From Bacillus renqingensis (GTDB taxonomy: Bacteria; Bacillota; Bacilli; Bacillales; Cytobacillaceae), in NCBI RefSeq assembly GCF_016464375.1, contig NZ_JADDIU010000020.1:1-51570 (forward strand): 51,570 nucleotides of DNA. The letters run 5' to 3'. A model generated the notes under the pieces. It searched no databases. It was not told where the DNA came from and saw only the letters and a program-made list of their open reading frames with translations. Below are positions 26,491 to 36,010 of the stretch, piece by piece. The translations under genes were made by a program, and so were the position numbers. Numbering within the stretch: position 1 is the first letter of the stretch; the number at the start of each line of letters is the position of its first letter.

Positions 26491-27435
26491 ATGATCGAAA
26501 TAGAAAAACCAAAAATCGAAACGGTTGAGATCAGCGATGATGCCAAATACGGTAAGTTCGTCGTAGAGCCACTAGAGCGTGGATATGGTACCACTTTGGG
26601 TAACTCCTTACGTCGTATCCTTTTATCTTCACTGCCAGGTGCCGCTGTTACTGCGATTCAGGTCGATGGGGTACTTCATGAGTTCTCAACAATTGAAGGC
26701 GTCGTAGAAGATGTAACATCCATCATCTTAAACATCAAAAAAATTGCGTTAAAGATCTATTCTGATGAAGAAAAAACGTTGGAAATAGATATTCAAGGTT
26801 CAGGTCCTATCACGGCAGGGAACATAACCCATGACAGCGACGTAGAGATCTTAAATCCGGACCTTCATATTGCAACATTAGCGTCAAATGGCCATCTTCG
26901 TATGCGTTTAACAGCAAGGCGGGGCCGCGGCTATACTCCTGCTGACCAAAATAAGCGTGAGGATCAGCCAATTGGTGTGATTCCGATTGATTCCATTTAT
27001 ACGCCCGTTTCCCGTGTTTCTTATCAGGTCGAGAATACTCGTGTAGGTCAATTGTCAAATTATGATAAACTTACGCTTGATATTTGGACAGACGGAAGCA
27101 TAGGACCAAAGGAAGCCATTGCTCTTGGTTCCAAAATCTTAACGGAGCATTTAAATATTTTCGTTGGGTTAACCGATGAGGCGCAAAATGCCGAAATCAT
27201 GATAGAAAAAGAAGAAGATCAAAAAGAGAAGGTTCTCGAAATGACGATTGAAGAACTTGATCTTTCCGTTCGTTCTTATAACTGCTTAAAACGTGCTGGC
27301 ATTAATACTGTTCAGGAATTAGCGAATAAAACTGAAGAGGACATGATGAAAGTACGAAACTTAGGCCGGAAATCACTCGAAGAAGTGAAGGCAAAACTAG
27401 AAGAGCTTGGATTAGGCTTACGTAAAGACGACTAA
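26491..27435 (+). CDS. rpoA: DNA-directed RNA polymerase alpha subunit
   Basis: 314 residues, the B. subtilis length. The N-terminal dimerisation and assembly domain (about 1-230) is followed by the C-terminal domain with [22 protein letters not shown], which contacts DNA UP elements and activators. The ATG at 26491 with AAGGAGGG is preferred over the TTG one codon upstream. Confidence 0.97.
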   Translation: MIEIEKPKIETVEISDDAKYGKFVVEPLERGYGTTLGNSLRRILLSSLPGAAVTAIQVDGVLHEFSTIEGVVEDVTSIILNIKKIALKIYSDEEKTLEIDIQGSGPITAGNITHDSDVEILNPDLHIATLASNGHLRMRLTARRGRGYTPADQNKREDQPIGVIPIDSIYTPVSRVSYQVENTRVGQLSNYDKLTLDIWTDGSIGPKEAIALGSKILTEHLNIFVGLTDEAQNAEIMIEKEEDQKEKVLEMTIEELDLSVRSYNCLKRAGINTVQELANKTEEDMMKVRNLGRKSLEEVKAKLEELGLGLRKDD

Positions 27436-27483
27436 TAGTGTGTAAACATAATATTCTTTTACTCGAGCCATCCGTTTTATTGA

Positions 27484-27870
<387 letters not shown>

Positions 27871-27884
27871 TATGTTTTGAACGG

Positions 27885-27939
27885 ACAACAAGGGGCTGGA
27901 CAGTTTAGAAACAAAACTTGTTCTCTGCCCTTTTGTTGT
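27885..27939 (+). terminator. Probable terminator after rplQ
   Basis: ACAACAAGGGG (27885-27895) pairs with CCCTTTTGTTGT (27928-27939), with G-U pairs, around a 32-base loop. The arm itself is U-rich but no U-run follows. It would close the alpha operon, perhaps partially. Confidence 0.5.
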
Positions 27940-28060
27940 ATAGGGGCGAAAGCGGCGCAATAGTGATCGGAATCCTTAAGTATAACGGGTGTTTTTGTTT
28001 TTTACTTGAATTTAGGAGAGCTTGCCCTGCTCACACCGCCTGTCAGCCCAAGCCAAAAAG

Positions 28061-28256
28061 AGCGTTACGATGAGCGTAACTCCAATAATATTGGAGCCTT
28101 TCAGGTTACATAAAACCCTGAAGGAAGCAGATTGAAGATTTCAATCCCTTTTTCGACTCGTCTAGCTTATGCACCTCTCCCGTTTTGATAGTTTATTTTT
28201 TAAATAGCAGTTAAAGTGTTTGAGCACTGCCCTGGGAAGAGGTGCAGGCTTTTTTT
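28061..28256 (+). promoter_or_regulatory. Multi-hairpin leader ending in a strong intrinsic terminator before ecfA1
   Basis: Four stems follow one another: GTTACG/CGTAAC (28064-28080), CTCCAAT/ATTGGAG (28080-28096), CCTTCAGG/CCTGAAGG with one bulge (28097-28124), and a terminator. The terminator pairs TGCACCTCT (28170-28178) with AGAGGTGCA (28238-28246), encloses GCAGT/ACTGC (28207-28230), and ends in seven U residues at 28250-28256. No known riboswitch class was recognised. It may be an attenuator of the ecf operon or simply a terminator with conserved spacer RNA. Confidence 0.55.
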
Positions 28257-28297
28257 GTATTATAGTATAGATGAGACTAGCTGAGGGGGGAACAACG

Positions 28298-29137
28298 ATG
28301 GAAACGCCAATTGTATCACTGAATGGGGTGACCTTTCAATATGATGGTCAAGAACGAAAGGCACTGAATCAAGTTTCCTTTGATATTTATGATGGGGAAT
28401 GGCTCACTATTGTTGGTCATAATGGGTCGGGAAAGTCGACGCTGGCAAAACTATTAATTGGTCTGCAATTTCCAAGCGAGGGAGAAATCACGGTTTGTGG
28501 TATAAAACTTAACGAAGAAAACATTTGGGATATTCGTAAGAAGATTGGAATGGTGTTTCAAAATCCCGATAATCAATTCGTTGGAACAACTGTCCAGGAT
28601 GATGTGGCTTTTGGTTTAGAAAACATGGGGATTCCCAGGGAAGAAATGGTTCATCGGGTGGAGGATTCTTTAAAAAAGGTAAATATGACTCAATTTCTGC
28701 ATCAAGAGCCCCACCATCTCTCCGGCGGACAAAAGCAGCGGGTGGCGATTGCCGGGGTCTTGGCTCTAAGACCGGCGATTATTATTTTAGATGAGGCAAC
28801 TTCGATGCTGGACCCAAGAGGCAGGGAAGAAGTAGTAGAAACGGTAAGAGCCTTACAGGATGAAAAGTCGCTGACGGTTATTTCGATTACTCATGATTTA
28901 GAGGAGGCGGCTAAAGCCGATCGGATGATTGTGATGAATAAAGGAGAGCTATTTCGCGAAGGAACCCCTGAAGAAATTTTTTCAATGGATGAACAATTGA
29001 TCCAGCTTGGTTTGGATATCCCTTTCTCGGTTAAAATGGCAAAGGCATTCCGCAGTGCGGGAATTCCATTGTCGAAGCATTATTTATCAGAAGAAGAGTT
29101 GGTGACAGAGTTATGGACATCTCGCTCTCGCATGTAG
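28298..29137 (+). CDS. ecfA1: ECF transporter ATPase EcfA1 (CbiO-type)
   Basis: 279 residues from METPIVSL; an earlier in-frame ATG at 28271 lies before the GAGGGGGG binding site and is not used. Walker [10 protein letters not shown], signature LSGGQKQR, Walker B IIILDEAT. With EcfA2 and EcfT it forms the shared energising module of group II ECF transporters, to which separate vitamin- or metal-specific S components bind. It overlaps ecfA2 by 25 bases. Confidence 0.95.
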   Translation: METPIVSLNGVTFQYDGQERKALNQVSFDIYDGEWLTIVGHNGSGKSTLAKLLIGLQFPSEGEITVCGIKLNEENIWDIRKKIGMVFQNPDNQFVGTTVQDDVAFGLENMGIPREEMVHRVEDSLKKVNMTQFLHQEPHHLSGGQKQRVAIAGVLALRPAIIILDEATSMLDPRGREEVVETVRALQDEKSLTVISITHDLEEAAKADRMIVMNKGELFREGTPEEIFSMDEQLIQLGLDIPFSVKMAKAFRSAGIPLSKHYLSEEELVTELWTSRSRM

Positions 29138-29982
29138 ATTATCGCTATCAGGTGAATACACCGTTTGAACGGCTGGCGATTCAGGACGTATCGATTGATA
29201 TTCCTTCAGGAACCTACATGGCCATTATTGGACATACTGGCTCAGGGAAATCCACGGTATTGCAGCATTTAAATGCACTCCTCGTGCCTTCGGAAGGCGT
29301 GGTAGCCATTGGCAACCGAGAAATTAAGGCACACCAGAAAAATAAAAACCTGCGCCAGGTACGGCAGCGGGTAGGAATTGTATTTCAGTTCCCCGAACAT
29401 CAATTGTTTGAGGAAACGGTAGAGAAGGATATTATGTTTGGGCCGATGAATTTTGGTGTTACGGAAGCGGAAGCAAAGAAACGAGCGCTAATTGCCTTGA
29501 AGCAAGTGGGGCTGGCTGAAGAAATTTTAGAAAAGTCACCATTTGATCTATCAGGTGGACAAATGCGCCGCGTGGCGATTGCCGGTGTATTAGCGATGGA
29601 TCCTGATGTGCTTGTTCTGGATGAACCAACAGCTGGATTAGACCCCCGTGGCCGCAAGGAAATCATGGAGATGTTTTATGCCCTTCATAAGGAAAGACAG
29701 TTATCTACAATCCTGGTCACACATAGTATGGAAGATGCCGCAAGCTATGCGGATCAAATTGTCATCATGCAGCAGGGGAAGGTCGTTAAACAGGGAACGC
29801 CTGAAGAAATTTTCTCATCTCCGGCAGATTTAGTGCGAATGGGCCTGGATGTTCCTGAAGTCGTCCGGTTTCAACTAAAGCTTGAGGAAAAATGGGGAAC
29901 GAAATTTGAAAAAATCTTTTTGTCGATTGACCAATTGTCAGCTGCGATTGCGAAACAGTTGGGGCGAGGTGTCGAATCATGA
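29113..29982 (+). CDS. ecfA2: ECF transporter ATPase EcfA2
   Basis: 289 residues. Walker [10 protein letters not shown], signature LSGGQMRR, Walker B VLVLDEPT and the H-loop (VTHSMED) are complete. It pairs as a heterodimer with EcfA1. The start lies inside the end of ecfA1 and its stop overlaps the ecfT start, so the three proteins are probably made in fixed ratio. Confidence 0.95.
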   Translation: MDISLSHVDYRYQVNTPFERLAIQDVSIDIPSGTYMAIIGHTGSGKSTVLQHLNALLVPSEGVVAIGNREIKAHQKNKNLRQVRQRVGIVFQFPEHQLFEETVEKDIMFGPMNFGVTEAEAKKRALIALKQVGLAEEILEKSPFDLSGGQMRRVAIAGVLAMDPDVLVLDEPTAGLDPRGRKEIMEMFYALHKERQLSTILVTHSMEDAASYADQIVIMQQGKVVKQGTPEEIFSSPADLVRMGLDVPEVVRFQLKLEEKWGTKFEKIFLSIDQLSAAIAKQLGRGVES

Positions 29983-30776
29983 TGGAAAAAATGATTTTTG
30001 GCCGCTATGTCCCGGCAGATTCGCTGATTCATAGACTGGACCCACGTTCTAAGTTAACGCTCATTTTCCTATTTGTCTGTATTATTTTTCTCGCAAACAA
30101 TTGGCAGACGTATGCTATTATTGGAATTTATACATTTTTGCTGATTGGATTATCCCGGATTCCGATACGCTTTTTATATGGTGGATTGAAGCCGGTTTTG
30201 TGGCTTGTGATATTTACCTTTCTGTTGCAGCTGTTTTTCACAAGGGAAGGACACCTTGTGTTCCATTGGGGTGTGGTGAAAATTTACGAAGAAGGAATTC
30301 GAATGGGATTCTTTATTTCGTTTCGCTTTTTCTTTCTCATTTTAATGACTTCCCTACTAACATTGACGACAACGCCGATTGAAATTACCGATGGTCTTGA
30401 AACATTACTCGCTCCATTAAAAAAGGTCCGTTTCCCTGTCCATGAAATGGCCTTAATGATGTCGATTTCGCTGCGATTTATCCCGACGCTGATGCAGGAG
30501 ACTGATAAAATTATGAAAGCGCAGATCGCCAGGGGGGTGGAGTTTGCCAGCGGCCCTATAAAGGATCGGATTAAGGCCGTTATCCCGCTGTTGATTCCAT
30601 TATTCGTCAGCTCGTTTAAGCGGGCGGAGGAACTGGCGATTGCGATGGAAGCAAGAGGATATCGCGGCGGTGAGGGAAGAACCAAATATCGCCAGTTAAG
30701 CTGGAAATGGGGCGATACCTTGCAGCTTGTCTTGTTAGTAATAATTACGATTCTGTTAATCTTATTTCGCTCGTAA
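29979..30776 (+). CDS. ecfT: ECF transporter transmembrane protein EcfT
   Basis: 265 residues with several hydrophobic helices. It has the two coupling motifs of EcfT proteins, ARG in AQIARGVEF and in AMEARGY, which plug into the ATPase grooves. The first ATG (29979) overlaps the ecfA2 stop; a second ATG follows directly. No S component is in the window. Confidence 0.94.
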   Translation: MMEKMIFGRYVPADSLIHRLDPRSKLTLIFLFVCIIFLANNWQTYAIIGIYTFLLIGLSRIPIRFLYGGLKPVLWLVIFTFLLQLFFTREGHLVFHWGVVKIYEEGIRMGFFISFRFFFLILMTSLLTLTTTPIEITDGLETLLAPLKKVRFPVHEMALMMSISLRFIPTLMQETDKIMKAQIARGVEFASGPIKDRIKAVIPLLIPLFVSSFKRAEELAIAMEARGYRGGEGRTKYRQLSWKWGDTLQLVLLVIITILLILFRS

Positions 30777-30785
30777 TGGAGATGG

Positions 30786-31538
30786 ATGGCCATGCAAAGG
30801 TACAAAGCGGTTATTGCCTATGATGGTACGGACTTTTCCGGCTATCAGGTTCAGCCGGGTAAGCGTACAGTACAGTCGGAATTGGAAGCAGTCTTAGCCA
30901 AGATGCATAAGGGTCATGAGGTGAAAGTAGTTGCCTCCGGTAGAACAGATGCCGGCGTTCATGCAAAGGGGCAGGTCATTCATTTTGACACCTCGCTTAT
31001 GATTCCTGATTCGAAGTGGGGAATGGCCTTGAATTCATTGCTTCCGGAGGATCTTTCTGTTCTTACCATTGAGAGGGTAAGCGGGTCGTTCCATGCTCGG
31101 TTTGATGCAGTTGGAAAGGAGTACCGCTACCGGTTGCTTTTGTCGTCAAGGCGGGATCCATTTGAGCGGAGATTCGCATATCGGTATCCATACTCCTTGG
31201 ATTTGGAGGCGATGCGTACTGCGTGCCAGTATGTAGTCGGCAGGCCGCATGACTTTACCAGTTTTTGCTCGGCAAAGACAGAGGTTGTCGACAAAGTCCG
31301 AATGATTGAAACGATTGATTTTTTGGTCGATGGGGATTTGCTGACTCTTCGATTTGTTGGCAATGGTTTTCTCTATAATATGGTCCGAATTTTAGTCGGG
31401 ACATTGTTGGAAGTAGGATCTGGCGAACGTGCACCTGACGAAATGGCGGATATTTTAGCCAAAAAAGACCGTCGTTGTGCCGGAAAGACTGCTCCTGCAC
31501 ACGGATTGTATCTTTGGAAGGTGTTTTATGGTGGATGA
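30786..31538 (+). CDS. truA: tRNA pseudouridine synthase A
   Basis: 250 residues. The catalytic aspartate is in GRTDAGVHA (Asp55); the C-terminal TAPAHGLYLWKV motif is present. It makes pseudouridine at tRNA positions 38-40. Either the ATG at 30786 or the one at 30792 may be used: GGAG at 30778-30781 is 4 or 10 bases away. It follows ecfT closely, the usual Bacillus order. Confidence 0.94.
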   Translation: MAMQRYKAVIAYDGTDFSGYQVQPGKRTVQSELEAVLAKMHKGHEVKVVASGRTDAGVHAKGQVIHFDTSLMIPDSKWGMALNSLLPEDLSVLTIERVSGSFHARFDAVGKEYRYRLLLSSRRDPFERRFAYRYPYSLDLEAMRTACQYVVGRPHDFTSFCSAKTEVVDKVRMIETIDFLVDGDLLTLRFVGNGFLYNMVRILVGTLLEVGSGERAPDEMADILAKKDRRCAGKTAPAHGLYLWKVFYGG

Positions 31539-31583
31539 TTTAAAAAAATAGATGAAAACAACCGAACCTGGTGTAACATTTCC

Positions 31584-31612
31584 TTGACAATTGCTAGGGA
31601 AATATTTATTAT
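31584..31612 (+). promoter_or_regulatory. Sigma-A promoter of rplM-rpsI
   Basis: TTGACA (31584-31589), a 17-bp spacer and TATTAT (31607-31612). The leader that follows is about 185 bases long and structured. Confidence 0.85.
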
Positions 31613-31619
31613 ATTATAT

Positions 31620-31800
31620 GTGTGTGTTTTTAATCCCACGAGAAAGCCCCGGAAAGTCTTAATCGTGATTGAAAATAGATAATTTGAAAAAATGGAGCGC
31701 ACAATGGCGGGCAGCATTCATTCCCGGAACAGAATCGAATGCTAATGGCTGTGATGATGGTGCGAAATCATAATCTTTATGGATTTTAATTAGGAGGGAA
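31620..31800 (+). ncRNA. L13 leader RNA (autoregulatory leader of rplM)
   Basis: The leader folds with CGCAC (31698-31702) closing on GTGCG (31760-31764), and inside it AGCATTC (31713-31719) pairs with GAATGCT (31737-31743). A structured leader before rplM is a known feature of Firmicutes (the L13 leader family), thought to be bound by L13. The assignment is from position and fold; the consensus could not be aligned here. Confidence 0.65.
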
Positions 31801-31804
31801 ACTC

Positions 31805-32242
31805 ATGCGTACAACGTTTATGGCAAATGCCAACAATATCGAACGCAAATGGTACGTGGTTGATGCTGAAGGCAAAACTCTTGGTCGTCTTGCTTCTGAA
31901 GTAGCATCAATCCTACGCGGTAAACATAAACCAACTTATACCCCACATGTTGACACTGGTGACCATGTGATTATTCTCAATGCTTCTAAAATTGAATTGA
32001 CTGGAAATAAATTAAATGACAAAATCTACTACCGTCATTCGATGCACCCAGGTGGGTTAAAACAAAGAACGGCTCTTGAAATGCGTACAAACTATGCGGA
32101 AAAAATGCTTGAGCTTGCGGTAAAAGGCATGCTGCCAAAAAATAGTCTTGGACGTGAAATGTTTAAAAAATTACACGTGTATGCTGGCGCAGAGCATCCG
32201 CACCAAGCACAAAAACCTGAAGCATACGAGCTTCGCGGTTAA
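31805..32242 (+). CDS. rplM: 50S ribosomal protein L13
   Basis: 145 residues, standard length, starting [28 protein letters not shown]. It binds 23S rRNA early in assembly. The family regulates its own operon through the leader upstream. TAGGAGGG precedes the ATG. Confidence 0.97.
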   Translation: MRTTFMANANNIERKWYVVDAEGKTLGRLASEVASILRGKHKPTYTPHVDTGDHVIILNASKIELTGNKLNDKIYYRHSMHPGGLKQRTALEMRTNYAEKMLELAVKGMLPKNSLGREMFKKLHVYAGAEHPHQAQKPEAYELRG

Positions 32243-32266
32243 TTAAAGGGAGGGACAAACTAAACT

Positions 32267-32659
32267 ATGGCACAAGTTCAATATATTGGTACCGGTCGTC
32301 GTAAAAGCTCTGTCGCACGTGTGCGCTTAGTTCCAGGTACAGGCAAAATTGTTGTGAATGGTCGTGAAATTGAAGATTATATTCCATTTGAAGCTTTACG
32401 TGTGGTTGTTAGACAACCATTAGTAGCTACTGAAACAGTTGGCAGCTATGATTGTTTAGTAAACGTAAACGGTGGTGGTTACACTGGTCAAGCTGGCGCC
32501 ATTCGTCACGGCATTGCCCGTGCATTATTGCAAGCTGACCCAGAATACCGTCCAACACTAAAGCGCGCAGGACTATTAACTCGTGACGCACGGATGAAAG
32601 AACGTAAGAAATACGGTCTTAAGGGCGCGCGTAGAGCTCCACAATTCTCAAAACGTTAG
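32267..32659 (+). CDS. rpsI: 30S ribosomal protein S9
   Basis: 130 residues ending [11 protein letters not shown]; the terminal SKR tail reaches the P-site tRNA anticodon and is intact, so the nearby mobile element did not alter the product. It is the last core gene of the window. AAAGGGAGGG lies 13 bases before the ATG. Confidence 0.97.
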   Translation: MAQVQYIGTGRRKSSVARVRLVPGTGKIVVNGREIEDYIPFEALRVVVRQPLVATETVGSYDCLVNVNGGGYTGQAGAIRHGIARALLQADPEYRPTLKRAGLLTRDARMKERKKYGLKGARRAPQFSKR

Positions 32660-32684
32660 GGATACTGTTATATCAACGTTTATG

Positions 32685-32716
32685 GCACTTCTCATATATT
32701 TGGGAAGTGCTTTTTT
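32685..32716 (+). terminator. Terminator of rplM-rpsI
   Basis: GCACTTCTC (32685-32693) pairs with GGGAAGTGC (32702-32710), nine pairs with one G-U, followed by six U residues. It marks the end of the conserved core. Confidence 0.9.
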
Positions 32717-32779
32717 GTATAAATTGGGTACGAAAATGGGTACTCCTAGTTTTTGTAAACACTATTCCATTTTATCTAA

Positions 32780-34012
32780 TCATTCATTTTGTACATCTTT
32801 TAATCGTTGTTCAAACTTCCGATATGCGGATAAATCCACTATATTTGGTGTATTTACATAGACTTGTGTTGTTTTTGCATCAGAATGTGTTAAAGCACGT
32901 GAAATTTCTTCCATAGAAGCACCGCCTTCATAAGCTAGGGTACTAAAGGTATGTCTCAATTTATGAGGTGTTACATGAGAAAGTTCTTTGTGACGACGCT
33001 TTACAGCATTGATGCGATAGTTTAAATAATCAATATGAACAGGTACATTAATATCGCCTTTCGAATTAGTGTAGGTGAATAGAAATTGTTCTTCGGTTTG
33101 TTTGATTCCAACTTTCAGTAATTCTTTTGCTTGTTCCTTTTTCCACTTTGATAGTAGGTTAACTAAGGAAACAGGTAGCTGGAACTTTGTATTTTTTCGC
33201 CCTTTTGTAGCAGTTATTTTTCCGTCTTTTGTTTTATTTTGAACAAGTAAAATAGTTCCTTTTTCTAATTCGATATGTTTCCATTGCAACGCATAACTTT
33301 CACTTTTTCTATCACCAAGATTCAAAGTTAGGGTAAATAGTACATAATCTTGCAAAGTTAAATATCCTTTATCTTTATCTTCTTGAACAGCTTTTACCCA
33401 AGCAAGTAATTCCTCTGCGGAAAGAGATTCTCCGTTCAATTCTCTTTCTGCTTTTAATCGTTGTTTTAAAGGATCACCAACATAACCAATGATTCGGGCA
33501 ATACGATTATACTCAATATAGTTTAATAACTCTGCAATATCGAAAAGTTGATTGACATAGCTTTTGATAATTTTGATATTTGCATAAGTTTGTGATTTTG
33601 CATTTAATTGTCTTAATACAAAATCATTATTCGTATTGAGCTCTAATAAAGAGTACTCACCAAACATCGGAAGGATATGCAATCGAAATACATCTTTTGT
33701 ATTTTTAACAGTTTGAGAAGAAGGGACTTGTCGAGTTTTTCCACTAGAACCGTTACAATACATATCTATCCAAATTTGCTTGTAAAAGTCTTTAAATTTT
33801 ATTGTTCCTTTTTGTTCGAGAGCACGCCCGTGTTTTTCTTTTTTTACTTGTTCAATCTTCTTTTTAATTTCCTTTTCTGCTTCTTGTGCTTCTGCTTTAG
33901 TAGAATAGGTTTTTCTAAATCGTTGTGTCGTTACTCCTAAAATTTTCCGAACCTCTTTTGGATAAAACACCTCAACTTTGTAACTCCCACTACTCATTTC
34001 TTTAATAGCCAT
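32780..34012 (-). CDS. int: Tyrosine recombinase (integrase) of a Tn916-type element
   Basis: 410 residues. An N-terminal arm-DNA-binding domain (about 5-60, YKVEVFYPKEVRKILG) precedes a SAM-like core-binding domain (about 70-180) and the catalytic domain with Arg235, His350-x-x-Arg353, His376 and Tyr385. All catalytic residues are present, so it may be active. It reads towards rpsI, with its stop 64 bases from the rpsI terminator, the usual position at an element end. The ribosome binding site is weak; xis lies upstream. Confidence 0.93.
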   Translation of the reverse strand: MAIKEMSSGSYKVEVFYPKEVRKILGVTTQRFRKTYSTKAEAQEAEKEIKKKIEQVKKEKHGRALEQKGTIKFKDFYKQIWIDMYCNGSSGKTRQVPSSQTVKNTKDVFRLHILPMFGEYSLLELNTNNDFVLRQLNAKSQTYANIKIIKSYVNQLFDIAELLNYIEYNRIARIIGYVGDPLKQRLKAERELNGESLSAEELLAWVKAVQEDKDKGYLTLQDYVLFTLTLNLGDRKSESYALQWKHIELEKGTILLVQNKTKDGKITATKGRKNTKFQLPVSLVNLLSKWKKEQAKELLKVGIKQTEEQFLFTYTNSKGDINVPVHIDYLNYRINAVKRRHKELSHVTPHKLRHTFSTLAYEGGASMEEISRALTHSDAKTTQVYVNTPNIVDLSAYRKFEQRLKDVQNE

Positions 34013-34098
34013 ACATTTTTCCTACTTTCTTGAAGTGAATCAGAACGTAAGAAAGACTACACCCTGATTATAACGCATATTTTTCAGAAAGTGTTGAT

Positions 34099-34371
34099 TC
34101 ATGCATGTTTCGCCAACCATTCATTCATTGCCTGTTTATCAAAAAGTAGTGTTCGATTAATCATAATTCTTGGAAATCCTTGCTCAATCCACTTATCCAA
34201 AGTATTATTCGATATTCCTAGATATTCACAAGCTTCCTTTTTTCTAAGGTATCTCTTTTCTAGTGCAGAGTCTTTTCTAGCTTGGGATATAGCATTTGAT
34301 ATAGTCGAATAAATGTTTTGTTGCAGTGTGTTAAGTTGTTCGTCGGTTAATACAATATTAATCGTACTCAT
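34099..34371 (-). CDS. xis: Excisionase-like helix-turn-helix protein
   Basis: 90 residues. The C-terminal half is a MerR-like helix-turn-helix of the excisionase type (LRKKEACEYLGISNNTLDKWIEQGFPRIMINRTLLFDKQAMNEW). An N-terminal helical extension makes it longer than Tn916 Xis. It would direct excision together with the integrase downstream. AAGGAAGTG precedes the ATG. Confidence 0.85.
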   Translation of the reverse strand: MSTINIVLTDEQLNTLQQNIYSTISNAISQARKDSALEKRYLRKKEACEYLGISNNTLDKWIEQGFPRIMINRTLLFDKQAMNEWLAKHA

Positions 34372-34440
34372 GATAACACTTCCTTAATATAACAAACTAT
34401 TGTTCTTCAAATGTTATCTCCTTTTTGAAGGAGTACCCAT

Positions 34441-34828
34441 ATTCATAAATCAGAATCTACGCTGTATAATGGTATGTTCGTATAAAAACTGAAAAAAATC
34501 AGATGGCTGTTGGTGCAGCTCCACGGGAATTTCACCCCTGCAAGTATTCCTTCCAGCTCTACTCATAGCTTGCGACGCTTTGAACGCTCGAACCATGACG
34601 GTAGAGGAGTATCATTATCTATACTGATGGGTTATCGCCAACAATCCACCACGATTGCATTAGACTCATAGATAATCGCTCGTTTCTATCGAAAGTCATG
34701 GCGTATGAATCAAGTAGCTCATCATCAGTAGAACGTATCTGATTTTCGGTCTATACTGCACGGCGTTATCTTCCATGCTTTCTTTGTCAAAGAACAATAT
34801 ATGTGAAAGGGAAAACTTAACCATGTAA
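34441..34828. other. 388-base gap between xis and the orf8-like gene, no gene recognised
   Basis: Stops are frequent in all frames. In Tn916 this interval holds the xis promoter and the tiny orf10. The sequence looks constrained rather than random, with a mixed composition richer in G and C than the flanks and a small inverted repeat GGGAATTTCACCC near 34535. It probably contains the leader and promoter for xis-int on the minus strand. Confidence 0.4.
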
Positions 34829-35083
34829 TCAAATCTTGAAAGCTAAAATGCCCTGCATAAGCTTCGAACGTAAACGATCATGTGTGTCTACATCAATGCC
34901 CCAATACGTATTACCATGCTCATCATAAAGTTTACGCATAGACAAACTTGCCATATAGCTTCCATAATGCAAAATAACGTAATTCATCGCTTCTGGATCA
35001 CCCTTATTTGCAGCTAAAATAATTGGATACGGTAATAAGCCACATTCGTTGTCCTTTGTGTTAGCATCAATCATCCCAGTCAT
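34829..35083 (-). CDS. Tn916 Orf8-like helix-turn-helix protein
   Basis: About 84 residues, matching the conjugative-transposon helix-turn-helix family (Tn916 Orf8): LLPYPIILAANKGDPEAMNYVILHYGSYM and a second part with RLRSKLMQGILAF. In Tn916, Orf7 and Orf8 together control transcription of the transfer genes. The ATG at 35083 has the best spacing from GGAGG; 35089 and 35074 are alternatives. It overlaps the upstream sigma-like gene. Confidence 0.82.
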   Translation of the reverse strand: MTGMIDANTKDNECGLLPYPIILAANKGDPEAMNYVILHYGSYMASLSMRKLYDEHGNTYWGIDVDTHDRLRSKLMQGILAFKI

Positions 35084-35504
35084 CTGCATGTTCCTCCAAA
35101 AATCGCTTTAACCTTTTAAAAGAGCTTGTCCGTCTATACTGAACCGTACTACGAGGAATCTCTAGTAGTTCGGCTATTTCTACATCTGATTTATCAAAAA
35201 AATAGTATAGTAGGACTGTCTTACGCTTTTCTATTGGCAAAGTCCGCAACGCTTCAGCGAGTAATTTCGGAGTTATTTTCTTTCCAACCACTTGAACACT
35301 TTGTCCTTCTTCTCCTTCATATTGCTGATCTAAGGTATAGAGTTGATTTTCTTCTTGTGGTGTGAGATCAGAAAATGTCATCTCCTTTGCTTGTCGTTGT
35401 TGTCTTTCGTTGAAAATATTGATTGCTTCATTCTTCAATACACGTTTACAAAAAGCATTAAATGCACAGCGAACTTGCCACTCGGTACGATCTGGTTCTA
35501 TCAT
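35067..35504 (-). CDS. Tn916 Orf7-like sigma-70 region 4 protein
   Basis: 145 residues from MIEPDRTEWQVR, with GGGAGAGG upstream; a longer open frame to 35648 crosses a terminator and is rejected. The C-terminal part (LRTLPIEKRKTVLLYYFFDKSDVEIAELLEIPRSTVQYRR) is a sigma region 4 helix-turn-helix. In Tn916, Orf7 activates the transfer operon. With Orf8, xis and int it forms the conserved right end of this element family. Confidence 0.85.
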   Translation of the reverse strand: MIEPDRTEWQVRCAFNAFCKRVLKNEAINIFNERQQRQAKEMTFSDLTPQEENQLYTLDQQYEGEEGQSVQVVGKKITPKLLAEALRTLPIEKRKTVLLYYFFDKSDVEIAELLEIPRSTVQYRRTSSFKRLKRFLEEHADDWDD

Positions 35505-35628
35505 GCATTTCCTCTCCCTTCGCAACTGCAAAGGTGGGTGATGATTTCCCCTTTCATAACCTTCAACAAGATTTTTTATGAAATGCCAAAAATAAGAGCA
35601 ATATTTTAAAAAAATATTCATTAGATAC

Positions 35629-35660
35629 AAAAAAGCCCAACTGAACATAAGTCAGGTGGG
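35629..35660 (-). terminator. Minus-strand terminator upstream of the Orf7-like gene
   Basis: Read on the minus strand, CCCACCTGA (35660-35652) pairs with TCAGTTGGG (35644-35636), eight of nine pairs, followed by a run of U residues. It would stop transcripts entering the regulatory module from the right. Confidence 0.7.
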
Positions 35661-35716
35661 AGTAAAAATTTATACATATTATTAAATGGTTATTGCTTCA
35701 ATGCTTTTATAGAACT

Positions 35717-35836
35717 TTAAGCCTTTTTGGTTATGTAACACGGTATCGAATTAGGATTAAAATAAACACGGTGATATCCTCTTAATACCGCGATTAAATT
35801 TCTATATAGTTTTTGTAGTCCAAACAATAAATTCAT
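35717..35836 (-). CDS. Small 39-residue reading frame or gene fragment
   Basis: An ATG frame encodes MNLLFGLQKLYRNLIAVLRG followed by YHRVYFNPNSIPCYITKKA. It has no ribosome binding site and ends just before the minus-strand terminator at 35629. It may be the 3' end of a lost gene of the mobile element. Family not recognised. Confidence 0.25.
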   Translation of the reverse strand: MNLLFGLQKLYRNLIAVLRGYHRVYFNPNSIPCYITKKA

Positions 35837-35907
35837 ATCGTTTTTAGCTATATTAAAAGTTGTTATCCATTAATTCTGATTTTGTATTAGTTACAATTTT
35901 GTTTGTT

Positions 35908-35950
35908 GCTTTTTAACCAATTATATATTATCATTATCAATAATGAAACT
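35908..35950 (+). promoter_or_regulatory. Promoter/operator segment, left copy, with 16-bp palindrome
   Basis: A 43-base segment nearly identical (four differences) to 39310-39352. Its core TCATTATCAATAATGA (35931-35946) is a perfect palindrome with 7-base arms and a 2-base centre. It lies 60 bases before the PH-domain gene. It is likely the operator of the winged-helix regulator encoded at 38704-39240. Confidence 0.7.
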
Positions 35951-36010
35951 ATTTGTTGATATAAAAATAAAAGATAATTATTTTAACAATCCAAGTATAA
36001 AAGGAGGTAT

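Larger units (their letters stand above)
32726..34440 (+). repeat. Short repeats flanking int-xis, likely integrase arm sites
   Basis: GGGTAC occurs twice in direct orientation at 32726 and 32738. A 12-bp segment ATGGGTACTCCT (32736-32747) recurs perfectly inverted at 34429-34440, just upstream of xis. The int-xis pair is thus bracketed by inverted copies. Tyrosine integrases with an N-terminal arm-binding domain use such short repeats inside the element ends. Confidence 0.6.

Noticed and set aside
35504..35648. N-terminal extension of the Orf7-like protein
   Set aside because: The extra 48 codons cross a minus-strand terminator and are unlike the family; a good binding site supports the start at 35504.
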